Source of the DNA: Coriaria nepalensis
Taxonomy: Eukaryota > Streptophyta > Magnoliopsida > Cucurbitales > Coriariaceae
Reading direction: 5' to 3'
DNA: 64,000 nt
Assembly: GCA_027186245.1 (NCBI GenBank)
Contig: CP114495.1
Location: forward strand, 2,991,001-3,055,000
The stretch's first letter is position 1; each line of letters starts with the position of its first letter. The notes beneath the pieces are model-generated. The model did not search any database, was not told where the DNA came from, and saw only the letters and a list, made by a program, of their open reading frames with translations. Positions 26,024 through 36,844 of the stretch are shown one piece after another. Both the position numbers and the translations under genes were made by a program.

Positions 26024-27204
26024 GTGGTCAATTCAGAAATGAATCAGAAATTAATTTGTCCAGTTACTAAAAGTGAGATTGAACGGGTTGTTTTTCAACT
26101 TGGTGCTTTCAAAGCTCCTGGACCATATGGGTATAATGGCTTTTTCTATCAATCTTATTGGGAAATTACCCTGGAAATAGTAACTAAAGCAGTTGAGGAT
26201 TTATTTACTACAGAAAGATTGTTCAAAGATCTTAATAACAGAGACATTATGTTGATTCCAAAGGTGAAGAGTCCAGATATGTTCCAAATTTCTATATGTC
26301 CAGATATGTGCAGACAGGTGAAAAGTTAGTGAGACAATTTAGACCTATAACCTTGTGTAGCTTTGGATATAAGATATGTTCCAAATTTCTAGTTAACAGA
26401 ATCAAGCCTTTTCTTGGAGAGATTTTCACGTAGAACCAAGGTGCCTTTGTGCCAAAAAGGAAAATCCAAGATAATATTTTGGTGGTTCAAGAAGTCTTTC
26501 ATTTCTTAAAGCTCAAGAAGAAGGGAAAGAAGTATGGGGCTGCTTTAAAGTTAAATATGAAGAAGGCCTATGATCGTGTTGAATGGGATTTCTTGGAAGC
26601 TACGTTGAGAAGAATTGGATTTGCTTCTTTATGGGTTACGTGGATAATGGAATGTGTCACAACGGTCTCGTATTCACTAGCTGTCAACGGGAAAAGAATC
26701 TGTAAGTTGAGACCTGCTAGGGGAATAAGGCAAGGTGATCCAATCTCTCCTTACTTATTTGTTTTCGTGACAGATGTCTTATCTAGACACGTCACTAAAG
26801 CGGTGGTGGATGAGAAAGTTAGAGGCCTAAAGCTAGCAAGAAATTGTCATTTACTTTCACACCTCTTTTTTGCGGCTGATTCATTATTCTTCTTCGAGGC
26901 AAACGGGATGAGTTGCAGTAATCTAATGAGAATTATTCAGAGATATTGTTTGGCATCTGGTCAAGAAATTAACTTTGATAAGTCCAGCATTGTTTTTAGC
27001 AATAACGTCACTCCTAATATAAGACAGCAGCTAGAAGGTGAAATTTCAATTCATGGGGCCAATAATTTTGGGATGTATATTGGTATCCCGACACTTTGGG
27101 GGAAAACTAAAAGACATGCTTTTTCCTATGTCAAAGACATAATTCATAGTAAATTAAAGAATTGGAAGCAAAGGTTCTTGTATAGTGGTGGAAAAAGATT
27201 ATGA
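26024..27204 (+). pseudogene. LINE reverse transcriptase domain, broken active site
   Basis: Two open segments (26024-26329 and 26449-27204) cover most of the RT. Motifs seen are FKAPGPYGYNGFFYQSYW, LNMKKAYDRVEWDFL (carrying the first catalytic Asp in the AYDRVEW context) and GIRQGDPISPYLF. The FADD box reads FAADS: the codon at 26875-26877 is GCT, so the first of the two catalytic aspartates is Ala. An in-frame stop separates the two segments (near 26431) and a frameshift follows 27204. The enzyme would be inactive. Confidence 0.85.
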
Positions 27205-28330
27205 TTAAAGCGGTGGCACTTGCCATCCATCCCTACATCCGTGATGTCCTGCTTTAATTTTCCTAAGAATCTATGTGATGAGATTAGTCCTTTGATACCA
27301 AACTTTTGGTGGGGGCAAGATAAGGAGGAAAGGAAGCTTCACTAGGTAAGTTGGGAGAAATTGACTCAAAATAAACTTGATGGGGGATTGAGCTTTAGAG
27401 ATTTTGAGGGTTGTTAATAAAGCTCTCCTAGTAAAGCAATTTTTCAATTTTTGAGGATGTTGCAGTATCCAGATGCTCTTTGGGTCAAAGTCCTAAAGGG
27501 AATTTATTTCCCGTCATCAACTCCACTAGAGGCGCATAAGGGGTCTAGGGCTTCAAGGGCTTGGTCTAGTATATTGGAGGGCAGGGAAAGAATTAAAGAG
27601 GAGCTTGTTTGGTTTGTGGGTAATGGGTCTCAACTTAATTTGTGGGAGGATAGATCTTCGAATTACTTTGAACCTCTTTTAAAGTCAATTCAAAAGAGGG
27701 AGAAGAACCTTACTTGGGAGAAGGATATCCTGGATCTAGAGAGTAAGTGTTGGAAAACAGAATAGTTGGGCTCTCATTTTTCACTTCCAAATTATTAAAG
27801 CCACTGAGAATCTATCCATATTCATAGGGCTAATATGCAAGACAGCCCTTAAGAAAAGAAGGTTCCTATACATTGATATTAGGGTACAGATGCATAAGGA
27901 AAACACAATCAAAATAGCAAGGTTAAGTTTTCCAAAAACCACCAGTTTCTAGACAGATATGCGGTGAGTTATGAAAGGAGATATGGCAATTACCTACACA
28001 CCCCAAGATCAGAGCCTTTTTCTGGGAAGCTTGTGCAGGAGCTGTTGCTTCCAATCTGAATCTTTAAAGACTTCTCCTCTACGACCTTTCTGCGAGAATT
28101 CTGATGAGTCAATTGAATGGAATTCAGGTGTTTGGCTTGGTGGCTCATTGGGTATGCGTCTTAATAAACAGGAAATTACAACTTTAGACCAGGCGTTATG
28201 AAAATTGTGAAGGATTATGAAAAAAAGCTGGTGGAAGGGGCCTTAACTTACTGGACATTTATGTGTTGGCAAATATGGAAGGAAAGAAATGAGGTGATTC
28301 ATAACTCGGGCCTCCCAATTGCAATAGTCA
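27205..28330 (+). pseudogene. LINE C-terminal region (thumb / zf-RVT type), broken
   Basis: Continuation of the LINE in shifted frames. Pieces are recognisable by position and content: PNFWWGQDKEERK, the frame at 27451-27765 with GSRASRAWSSILEGRERI and WFVGNGSQLNLWED, and the final CWQIWKERNEVIHN. These match the post-RT part of plant L1 ORF2. Many stops are present. Confidence 0.65.
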
Positions 28331-28613
28331 TGATCAATAGGGTGAAATGCTAGCATTATTGAATTTGTCATAATCACGAATTTAGAGCTAAATTCAAAGA
28401 AGAATAAAATCTTATGGTTCCCTTTTTTCTCCCTTTCAGTTGGGATTTTTTTGGATTTTTTTTTTCGGAACCATCGTCTCTTAAGAACTAAAGTCCTTAT
28501 TTTTGACAAAATAATAATAATAATTTCAGACTCTAATAAATTAAATGTTTAAAACCAATTCAATAACTCAGTTTTGGAACCCACCCATTAGGTGTATATC
28601 AGTATGTTACAAG

Positions 28614-28657
28614 AGAGTTGATACGGAGCCCACCGTATGTACTTATGTATCAACTCT
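28614..28657. repeat. Perfect 11-bp inverted repeat
   Basis: AGAGTTGATAC at 28614-28624 is the exact reverse complement of GTATCAACTCT at 28647-28657, with a 22-nt loop. It lies between the LINE tail and the 3' end of BIO2, so it could be a transposon footprint or an RNA stem in an extended BIO2 3' UTR. No function can be assigned. Confidence 0.6.
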
Positions 28658-28943
28658 ACATATCACATTACCATCGCATTGAATATTGTAATCAGTAGAC
28701 AAAATATAACTCAAAAATTTTCTTGTTGATTTGAGGCGATGCATAAGATAGTTTTTCCATATCTTTGCATTTTAGTTTTTCTCCCTACAGTTATAAATTT
28801 CCTCCAATAAAATTCTAGAAATAGAACAAAACTCGTCGAGTTTGTCATCGTTTCTAGTTTGAATTGTTTCTAGTTTTACCAATTCAAAAACAGAGGGGAG
28901 AAGACAATTCGACTAGATTACTACAAGATGGCAAACACTTTTC

Positions 28944-31900
28944 TCAACCTGAGCTCGAAGCAGCTTTTTCCTCTTCGCAAGCCTCTTCTACTTTGAAGGT
29001 CTTTCCTGCCTCGTCAGAGAAACTGGGAGCTTTAGGGATAAGTCCGAGAACATTGAACATTTGTTGGTCCGCATTAAAATCGTTGTTTGCAGTGGTTAAC
29101 AGCTTCTCTCCGGTGAAGATAGAGTTGGCTCCGGCAAGAAAGCATAAAGCTTGCTCAGGCATGGAGAACTTAACTCTACCAGCTGATAATCTCACCATTG
29201 CTTCTGGCATTACTATTCGTGCTGTTGCTATCATTCTAATCATCTCCCATATTTCAACTGGCTGAAAAAGGGATGGCAGTGTTATTATTATAAACCTCAA
29301 AGCAATTAGTAAAGCTACTGTAATAATCTAAATATCTAATGTTTGGATAGGTAATGGCCAATGTTTTGACAATAAAAAGGGGAGATTTTTTGTTAAAAAG
29401 AAGAATGAATAGTTACAAGTATGTGCTTTTTGCAATATAAGCAAATCCATTTCTTATAAGTAATAACTTATGATCCTACACGGTCTAGAAGTAGAAACCC
29501 ATTTAAAACAGCTCTGCATCATTTTCAAGTCAAATCACACAGATTTATTGTAAGAAATGCATTTTATATGAATGCAAAAGTAATTGGCACTTCTATTAAT
29601 AGTGCTTTGCAAACATTTATTTTTAAATAGTAGAATTGGAGTTACCTTTTGGTCTTGAAGAGGAGTGCCTTTCACTGCAACCAGCGCATTGATAGGAACA
29701 CTCTCAGGGTGTGTAGGTAATGTTGCCAATGTGTGCAACAAACCAACTCGGTCATCTTCTGCTTCCCCAAGACCTATTATCCCTCCTGTAGAAAGAAGTT
29801 TAACAGTCACCCAACTAAATATATAAAAGATAAACCAATAATACAACACTCCAGTAATGTAAATAAATAAATTCTAAAATCTACCTGAACAGACATTTAT
29901 TCCAGCATCACGAACAAACTCAAGGGTTTGTAGGCGCTCATCATATGACCTAGTAGTAATAATATTTGGGTAGTATTCCCTTGAGGTATCAAGATTATGG
30001 TTATATGCTGTGAGGCCTGCCTTCTTGAGTTCTACAGCTTGCTGCTTCTCTAGCATGCCCAAGGTGCAGCAAACCTCCATCCCCATGCCCCTGAAACATC
30101 AGAGATATGTCTAACTTATGCTGGGGTTTTCTATAGAAAAATGAAAAATACACGCTCGAAAATAGTAATGAAAATACAACCATGGTAGACAAATCAGTTA
30201 TGCAGACAATTCAAGCATCAATAATTATGACTAAACAAGATAAGAGTCCACCTGCCTCACACAAGCATCAATCATCACTCCTTATAGTCTTGGAACCATG
30301 ATCTGACCAAACACCCCATTCTTATTTTGGAAGGGAAGAGAGGATGATGTAAGTGGAAATGGATCCTATGGGAGTTTCATGCATTTTTTTTCAAGAAGCA
30401 AAATATAAAAATATTGACACGACTCGAGTTTACATCAATTTATCCTTTACTATAAATAGTCAAACAAACTCAAATTGAAACCGGACATATGATGCTCGCA
30501 TCACGTGTAAAAGGTTTTCAAGATTGAGGAAAGCTGTAGCACAAGAACATGGTTTAAGTTGGTCACATTACCTTATTTCTTTTATATAGTCAAGGATCTG
30601 GTTGAAGTTGGTCTTTCTTCCTACCGTTTCCCTCCATGCAGCACCCATACAGAAACGGGTACTACCAGCCTCTTTTGCCTGCAAAGCATTGCAATTGTGT
30701 ATGTATGATGCTAGAAGAAAGGACATCAGAGCAAAAGGAACCACTGAACAAGAAACTAAGGGTTCCAGTCATGATTTTGCAGTTGACACTCTGTATTACT
30801 TCATGAGATAGTAATATTGCCACTCAATGACATAACATCCATCCAGTATAAGAGAGATTCTTCCATGGACCTGGTCTAGGAAAAAAAACAAGGCCAATAG
30901 GAAAGGAACAAGTGGAATGGGGGGGGGAGGGGTTTTGGCAAAAATGCCCTATATGAAGACATGGGGAGGATTTTGATTGGGCCTTGTCTCCTAGACCAGG
31001 CCCAGGGCAGAATTTTTCCCAGTATAAATGAAAAGGAAAATATATAAAGAAAGGTCCATTTTCCTTTTGAATTTGTGCTGCCTAGAATATCGTCGAAGTG
31101 CATAATGAACACCTACATGGTATGTGAAATGAAACTATATGAGAATAGAGTAATTTATCACAGTACGAATCAGACATGCGCTTGTTCATGAGCCATCGTC
31201 CTTAAAGTAATTATAAGTTTTGGACCAAATGGGGAACCAAATAATTTGTATGATAAAAGCTACCATATTATACCCAAAAGAGGCTCATCAAGTGCTTGTA
31301 CCATCTGAAAACAAAAATAAATAAACATGTCTAGCTGATGTGTATCACAATTGCGCACTGACCAATATGTAAATATTATTTCTAGACTCTTGGAACACAA
31401 TTAGGATAGGAACTTTATCGTATTTTAACAAATATTATAGTTTATAGTTACTGATCAGTAAATGAAAATGGTACCTTCTCGGCTGCCTCCAAAACAGCAT
31501 CCTTTGCCATTAGTTTATGGGCCTTTAATCCAGTGTCATACCTAGAGGATTGGGGACAATATGAGCAATCCTCACTGCACCCACCCGTTTTGATTGAGAG
31601 GAGGGTACACTGCTGCACCTCTCTGAAATTATGAGCATGTCTGTGAACTTGAGCCTACAGAAAAAGAATTTATATAAAAATTGATGATAACAATTCAGCC
31701 AAAAAAGAATAAAAGAAAGAAAGAAGCCATGGTAGAGCTTCGGGCATTGAAAGGCAGAAGTTGCAGCAATGTGTATCACAACTTACAATACAAAGAAGAA
31801 AGATTTTATATTGATTTTAACTTAACCAGTGAATGAGTACTGCACAATTATTCATAGAAAGAATTTCTAACTAAACAACTAAGTAAGAAACAACTAATTG

Positions 31901-33653
31901 ATACAATTATACACAAATCAAAACAAAATAGAGTCTAAGTGGCAAATGACTCAGCTGATGATGAGTTAGACACTGCACAGAAGGTGTATGAAGAAATACC
32001 GCATTGACTTGCATTAGTGACAAAATCCAACTCGCGGTTCAGCTCAAAGCTTCTTTTGCATTTTAAAAATGAAATCAAAGAGCAATTTCTTTTGCAAGCA
32101 ACATCTTTCCGGACAGCCAAACAGAACACACTGTAGGAGTTATATATATAATAAACAGGAAAATGGTAAATAGTAAATATGAATATTATGCGAATATAAA
32201 TAGTAAATAGGAAAATAGTGATGTTATAAATAAAATAATATTTGTAAAATAAAATAAAATCTGTAAAATAAAATTAAATTTGTAAAATATAATATAATAG
32301 TAAAATAAAATAGAATCTATAAAATAGAATAGTAAAATAAAATAGAATCTATAAAATAGAATAGTAAAATAGAATAGAAAGAGAACAAAACGGTAAAATA
32401 AAATAGAAATTAAGAATTAAACCGAGGCCTGTTATGCAACAAATTCACCTCTCACGTTGGTGCAGAAGGTTGAACGACGTCTGTTTCACAGGATATAACG
32501 GAGACGAACAGTAGCAACGCACCACCGAACTATTCTGGCGAACTCAAACAGTGGATCGAACTCTACCATGCTGGAAACTTAGAACTCTAGAGGGAGGAAG
32601 GAAAACAGAGAAATTTCGTTTTTGTTTGTGTGTTTCCAAATTAGAAGAAGCTGCCAATTTATAGGCTCATGAGGGAGATGAGATTAATGAAAATTTAATC
32701 TGAAATTTAATATGATTTAATACAAATATAAATATGATGAAACTGAAAATTAAATTGCATCATTTCATCTTTATATGTTTTTATAGAAGAAAAAAAAACT
32801 CAAGAAGAAAACAAAAGGTGAGCCGAGGCAAATCGGGTTATTTTTGGGCTGACATTCGGCGCGCCCAGGTGCGGGCGCACATGAGCCAAGCCCGATCCAG
32901 TCCAAATTTACACCCCTACGGGAATATGCAAGAAAAAGCATTCTAGCCTATATTTTTTTACCAATTAACAAATATATAATTCTATATAAATACTCTCTCG
33001 CTTGTTCTCATTTCAATATAGGACAAAAATTTCCTTTAATTTTTTTACTTCAAACTATTCCAATGATTGCACTTTGAAATTTAATTTCTTATTCATTCAT
33101 TAATCATTTTGAGCATATCATATGCTGATTCGAAAATCTCACGAAATAAAATTCGAATCAAAATTTTTTATTTACACGAGGTGGGTCTCATTCAAAATAG
33201 AGCATAAACATAACATGTTAAAATATCATTTTGAACGTACCATATACCGATTCTAAGATCTCATGAAATAGAATTTGAATCAATTTTAACTTTTTATTTA
33301 CACGAAGTGGATCTTAATCAAAATAGAACATAAAAGCACTTTGAAATGTTTTTTTTTTTTTTTTTCAACACACACAGTATGCAGATAAAATGGAAAAGTA
33401 AACTAAAGGCGCAGGCAAGGAGAGCAAAATGAGGATGTAAATTACTGACTCCGTGGTAAAGAAGATCGAGAACTGGAGAGTCGTAAACGTCCTTGATCTC
33501 CTGCCGCGTCCAGTGGTTTCTCGGACCTTCTCTAATTGTTCGCTCTGCTTCAATTGCAGCAGCTGAATAAGAAGAAGCTGAAGAGAAAAATAAAGAACGG
33601 AGATATAGTATCGAATTCGATGGCCGCCACGGTGACCTCAAGATGGACAACAT
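28944..33653 (-). CDS. BIO2: Biotin synthase, mitochondrial
   Basis: Six exons, 33653-33450, 31654-31475, 30678-30572, 30090-29885, 29785-29646 and 29261-28944, sum to 1155 nt (384 aa), close to plant BIO2. The enzyme inserts sulfur into dethiobiotin in mitochondria, the last step of biotin synthesis. Residues 1-30 are Arg/Ser-rich and look like a mitochondrial presequence. The radical-SAM cluster motif is [10 protein letters not shown] (Cys94, Cys98, Cys101). The [2Fe-2S] region includes RFCMGAAW with Cys138, VCCTLGML and a conserved Arg in the [17 protein letters not shown] block. [15 protein letters not shown] and [13 protein letters not shown] are family signatures. The donor of intron 1 is GGA|GTCAGT, which joins HG to AQVHRH as in other plants. 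The first intron is long (1.8 kb) and repeat-rich. The C terminus ends in an E/S-rich tail. Confidence 0.96.
32150..32410. repeat. AT-rich minisatellite in BIO2 intron 1
   Basis: Irregular repeats of a taaaatagaata / aaaataaaatagaatctat type fill about 260 bp in the first intron. The copies vary in length, so this is a degenerate minisatellite rather than a pure microsatellite. Confidence 0.7.
32975..33240 (+). repeat. Inverted repeat copy A, BIO2 intron 1
   Basis: About 260 bp that recur in reverse orientation at 34115-34370. Shared blocks include cattcattaatcattttgag, gattcgaaaatctcacgaaa and tcaaaat-gag-ataaacata. The copy lies inside intron 1 of BIO2, upstream of exon 2 and downstream of exon 1 in transcription order. 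Confidence 0.75.
33108..33335. repeat. ~113-bp tandem duplication inside the repeat
   Basis: The segment starting gagcatatcatatgctgattc (33112) is repeated, diverged, from about 33234 as gaacgtaccatataccgatt. Both copies carry a tctca-gaaata block, a tttatttacacga-gtgg block and a tcaaaatag-cataaa block. The right copy is nearer to the distal copy B in some positions (catataccgattc). Confidence 0.75.
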
Positions 33654-34114
33654 TTCTCCAAAATCTACTACTTCCTGGACTGATTGAAGAACACAAGCTT
33701 GAGTTTGTCTTCGAGAAGATGACGCAGAGTGAGAGAGAAGAGGAATGTGAAATGGTGTTCAAGTAGTGCAGTTGGAAGTATATGATTAGGTTCACTAGTG
33801 CTACTTACCTTGAGTCACTCTTGCGATCTCCGCCTTGCAGGATTCAATTTTTTTTTTTATCACTTTTTTCTTAATTTTTTTTATTATCTTTTGGGTTAAA
33901 TTATAATTTCAATCCCTAAATTTTCCGTATTTTCTTTAACGTGTCCTTAACTTTGAAATAAGTCAAATCCGTCCCTAATATTTTACAAATATCTTCCGCT
34001 GCACATCCATTTGCCTCTTTCAGAAACAGAACGTTTCACTTATCTAATTTAGCTTAGTTTCGGAACTCCTCCAGAAACCATTTATTTATTGTTTGACATT
34101 GACAGTAGTTATTA

Positions 34115-34395
34115 AAAAATTAATATTTCAATATCTTATGTTTATACTCGATTTTGAGTGGAGTTCACTTCTTGTAAATGAAATATCAAAATTGATTTGA
34201 GTTTTCTTTCGTGAGATTTTCGAATCGGTATATGGTATACTCAAAATGATTAATGAGTGAATGAGAAATTGAATCTCAAAGTACAACTATTGGAATTGTT
34301 TAAAGAATAAAAAATTGTCTCACATTAGAAAAAATAATAAGTGAGAGAACATTTATATATAATTATATATTTAATTAATGTATAATAAAATATAA
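34115..34395 (-). repeat. Inverted repeat copy B, upstream of BIO2
   Basis: Reverse complement of copy A at about 32975-33240, with roughly four in five positions matching by eye. It lies upstream of the BIO2 start codon (33653), so exon 1 and the proximal promoter sit in the loop of an inverted pair with about 0.9 kb between copies. The element may be a MITE present twice. Confidence 0.7.
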
Positions 34396-34936
34396 GACAT
34401 AATGCTCTCTCTTGCGGACTTCTAAGGAGTGCAAATGTTTACATGGAGTTGGATTTGCAGAGGGAGAAAACTGTGCCTAGAAAGCAGCTCTAAGAATGCA
34501 GACATATGTTCTTCACCACACGAGACAAAAGTAGTGCATCTTTGGATACAAGAAATGATTTCTTCTTTCATTGTTCCTTCCATCTTCAGTATTAGCAATG
34601 TTTTCAATGGAATAAAGTGATCATTGGATAGCAATTTTGAGCAAGAACCGCAAATGAATTCACGCATTCTGAAAATTCATCCACTTTGAATCCGATTTAA
34701 CCGATAAGTTAACTAGTTTCCGGAACCTGTCGATAAATACGTTACATCAGTTTGAATCTAATCTTGTACATAATTATTCAATTAAGAAAATCCGATTCTA
34801 CATACACACAACAGACACCTTCCTTCTCATTTAAGGGGGATAAACTTTATATACAGTAATAGAATTCCTTCATTCATACATTTATAGGGTAACAATAACC
34901 AGTAACAGAAGAGGGTGTGAAAATAGTTCTTGATCT

Positions 34937-36844
34937 CTATTGGATCGTCCTGTACTTAAATCTATGCATGATGGATTCAATCGACTTTTGTATTCTGTAC
35001 CCATCTGTCTCCCTTGCTGCAAGAGAAGCCTGGTGCAAGCTTTGAATCCCTCTACCCAGGCTAGCGATGGATGGAGCAGAAGGAAGAGATTCAGCAGCAC
35101 ATTCAATCCCATCACCACAAACAAGCAAACCCGAGCAAGTTGCAACGCTGCAACCAAACGTGGCCCACGGCAAGAACCTGATTGGTTTTACACGCCGTTT
35201 CCTCATTATCTCATAGAAAGCTGTTCTCATGGCGGAGAAACTAGTCTTCTCAGCTGAAACTATAACACTATGAGCAACTGCTCTGATCTTTTCAGTAGAA
35301 GCACTTACTTTCATGATAGATGTAGTTTTGGCCCCAGAGCCTGTAATTCCAGGAGCTACTAATTTTGTCGGGCCAAGAGTTTTCCCAAAGACAAGTGAAA
35401 CCACTTTCTGGGTGTGAGTAAGAATAAGTTTAAGAGAAGCCGGTACTTTGAATGTTACTATCTTCATCACAGTAGATGCAGGAACAGCTTTAGAGAAAGA
35501 AGAAGCTCCTAAAACTGCAGTTGCACCTGCCCCTACTGCTACCATAGGTTTATCCTCTAATAACCTTTTCTTATCATTATGATCTGATAGAACTCCATCT
35601 CCTTCTCCATAATTTGTTACAAGTTCTTCAACCAGATCCTTGACTTCAAATGGGAGTGGAGTGTTCCAGTGTTTTCTAAGACCAGCTAAGGCATTAACAT
35701 CAACTACTCCAACTATGGTCTTGAACTTTGTAGTTTGGCTCTTAAGGGCCTGAGCAAAAAGCACATGTGACTTATCCTCAGTTGGGAGCTCATCAAAATC
35801 AACACTAGCTGAGTTGGGTTTTTTGGTCTTTTCAAGAGGTAACCGGCCTGAATTGTTTAGAGCAATTCTAAGTGCCTCAACTGCAATTCTAAAGGTGTAG
35901 ACTTCAGATATGATATGGGTACCTACAACTTCGCCTCTGTTCACATCTGAAAGCATCTTTTGAGCATGAGCGAGAGCGCTCCCAATCAATGGGATATCAA
36001 TGAATATTTCGTGAAGATCAACAAGTAATGGATAAAAGGTTTGTGCATATGATGGGGGCTCGAAATCATCTCTAGGTTGAACTTTTTCGGATCCCACCTT
36101 AGACAATGGATTTGAAGAAGGGTCCACAATTGAAGTACTTATTAACATTCTGACTATCAGGGACTGAACATCATCATTTAAACAAAACCTCCTTGAACTT
36201 GACACCAAAACAGCCGAGCCTACTTTCTGAGGAACCAAAATACTAACTAAACCTTGAAACTTACTCCTCGCTTCGATCTCACCTGATGTATTACTATTAT
36301 TATCATTTGACCCAAAGCATCTTATAAATGGCGATTCAAGCATCAAGAATGAAGAACCAACCTCTTCAGCTGCCTTCTTGGCTGCCAAAAAATGTCCATG
36401 AAAACCAATCCCGAAAATCTCCCTCAAAACAAAATTTCCGGCCACATTCTCATACTTCTCCTTGTTAATCTTGTCCATAAAGCAGCGCTTAAGGACTCCA
36501 AACGAGGAAGTGGGAACCGGAAAATCAACACCATCTTCTAATCCACTTTCTTCAGACAGAATCTCAGTCGAAGGCAACAGACCAGCCTGAGTAACCACTG
36601 CATCAGGTTTAATCTCCCTGATTAAACACTCAGCATCTAATGCTGACCGTTCAGATAGATTCTGAGCAGATAGAATGTAAACTACAGATTTAGTTTCAGG
36701 ATCACGAATTGCAAATACAAACTGCTTAGTATGTTCAGGTATTGAAAGCTTTCTAACTAAATCCTGTGACGCTTTCAAATCATCGAATTTGTGTATAGAA
36801 AACGGCCAGATGCTTTGGAGCCACGAGAGAAACGGAAACGCCAT
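34937..36844 (-). CDS. Single-exon plant membrane protein, possibly TraB-related
   Basis: An intronless coding region of 635 aa, starting at the ATG at 36844-36842 (MAFPFLSWLQSIWPF). The open frame extends further upstream only through non-ATG codons. Residues 41-86 (FVFAIRDPETKSVVYILSAQNLSERSALDAECLIREIKPDAVVTQ shows this pattern in parts) recall the first strand and helix of TraB/PrgY-fold proteins, where a GTAHxSxxS motif precedes a PDxVxxE motif. Here GTAH is replaced by SAQN and the acidic residue by Gln, so catalytic residues of that family are not kept. Hydrophobic or small-residue stretches occur near 435-490, and a probable membrane segment lies near 556-577 just after a basic RKRR patch. 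I do not know its function. The 5' UTR probably continues to about 37150. Confidence 0.85.
   Translation of the reverse strand: MAFPFLSWLQSIWPFSIHKFDDLKASQDLVRKLSIPEHTKQFVFAIRDPETKSVVYILSAQNLSERSALDAECLIREIKPDAVVTQAGLLPSTEILSEESGLEDGVDFPVPTSSFGVLKRCFMDKINKEKYENVAGNFVLREIFGIGFHGHFLAAKKAAEEVGSSFLMLESPFIRCFGSNDNNSNTSGEIEARSKFQGLVSILVPQKVGSAVLVSSSRRFCLNDDVQSLIVRMLISTSIVDPSSNPLSKVGSEKVQPRDDFEPPSYAQTFYPLLVDLHEIFIDIPLIGSALAHAQKMLSDVNRGEVVGTHIISEVYTFRIAVEALRIALNNSGRLPLEKTKKPNSASVDFDELPTEDKSHVLFAQALKSQTTKFKTIVGVVDVNALAGLRKHWNTPLPFEVKDLVEELVTNYGEGDGVLSDHNDKKRLLEDKPMVAVGAGATAVLGASSFSKAVPASTVMKIVTFKVPASLKLILTHTQKVVSLVFGKTLGPTKLVAPGITGSGAKTTSIMKVSASTEKIRAVAHSVIVSAEKTSFSAMRTAFYEIMRKRRVKPIRFLPWATFGCSVATCSGLLVCGDGIECAAESLPSAPSIASLGRGIQSLHQASLAARETDGYRIQKSIESIMHRFKYRTIQ

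Larger units (their letters stand above)
23330..28524 (+). mobile_element. L1-type LINE (non-LTR retrotransposon), inactive
   Basis: About 5.2 kb with L1-clade order: an ORF1-like part, an APE-type endonuclease, a reverse transcriptase and a C-terminal region ending in CWQIWKERNEVIHNSG, a string typical of plant LINE tails. It ends at a short (ATA)n tail at 28511-28524, as plant L1 elements often do. Numerous stops and frameshifts break every module. The 5' end is placed just before the ORF1 ATG at 23365 and is approximate. I could not find a convincing target-site duplication. Confidence 0.88.

Noticed and set aside
34422..34667. Minus-strand 81-codon frame (MREFICGSCSKLLSNDHF...) upstream of BIO2
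   Set aside because: It looks faintly coding-like, with balanced composition, but no family was recognised and neither flanking exon nor splice context could be supported.
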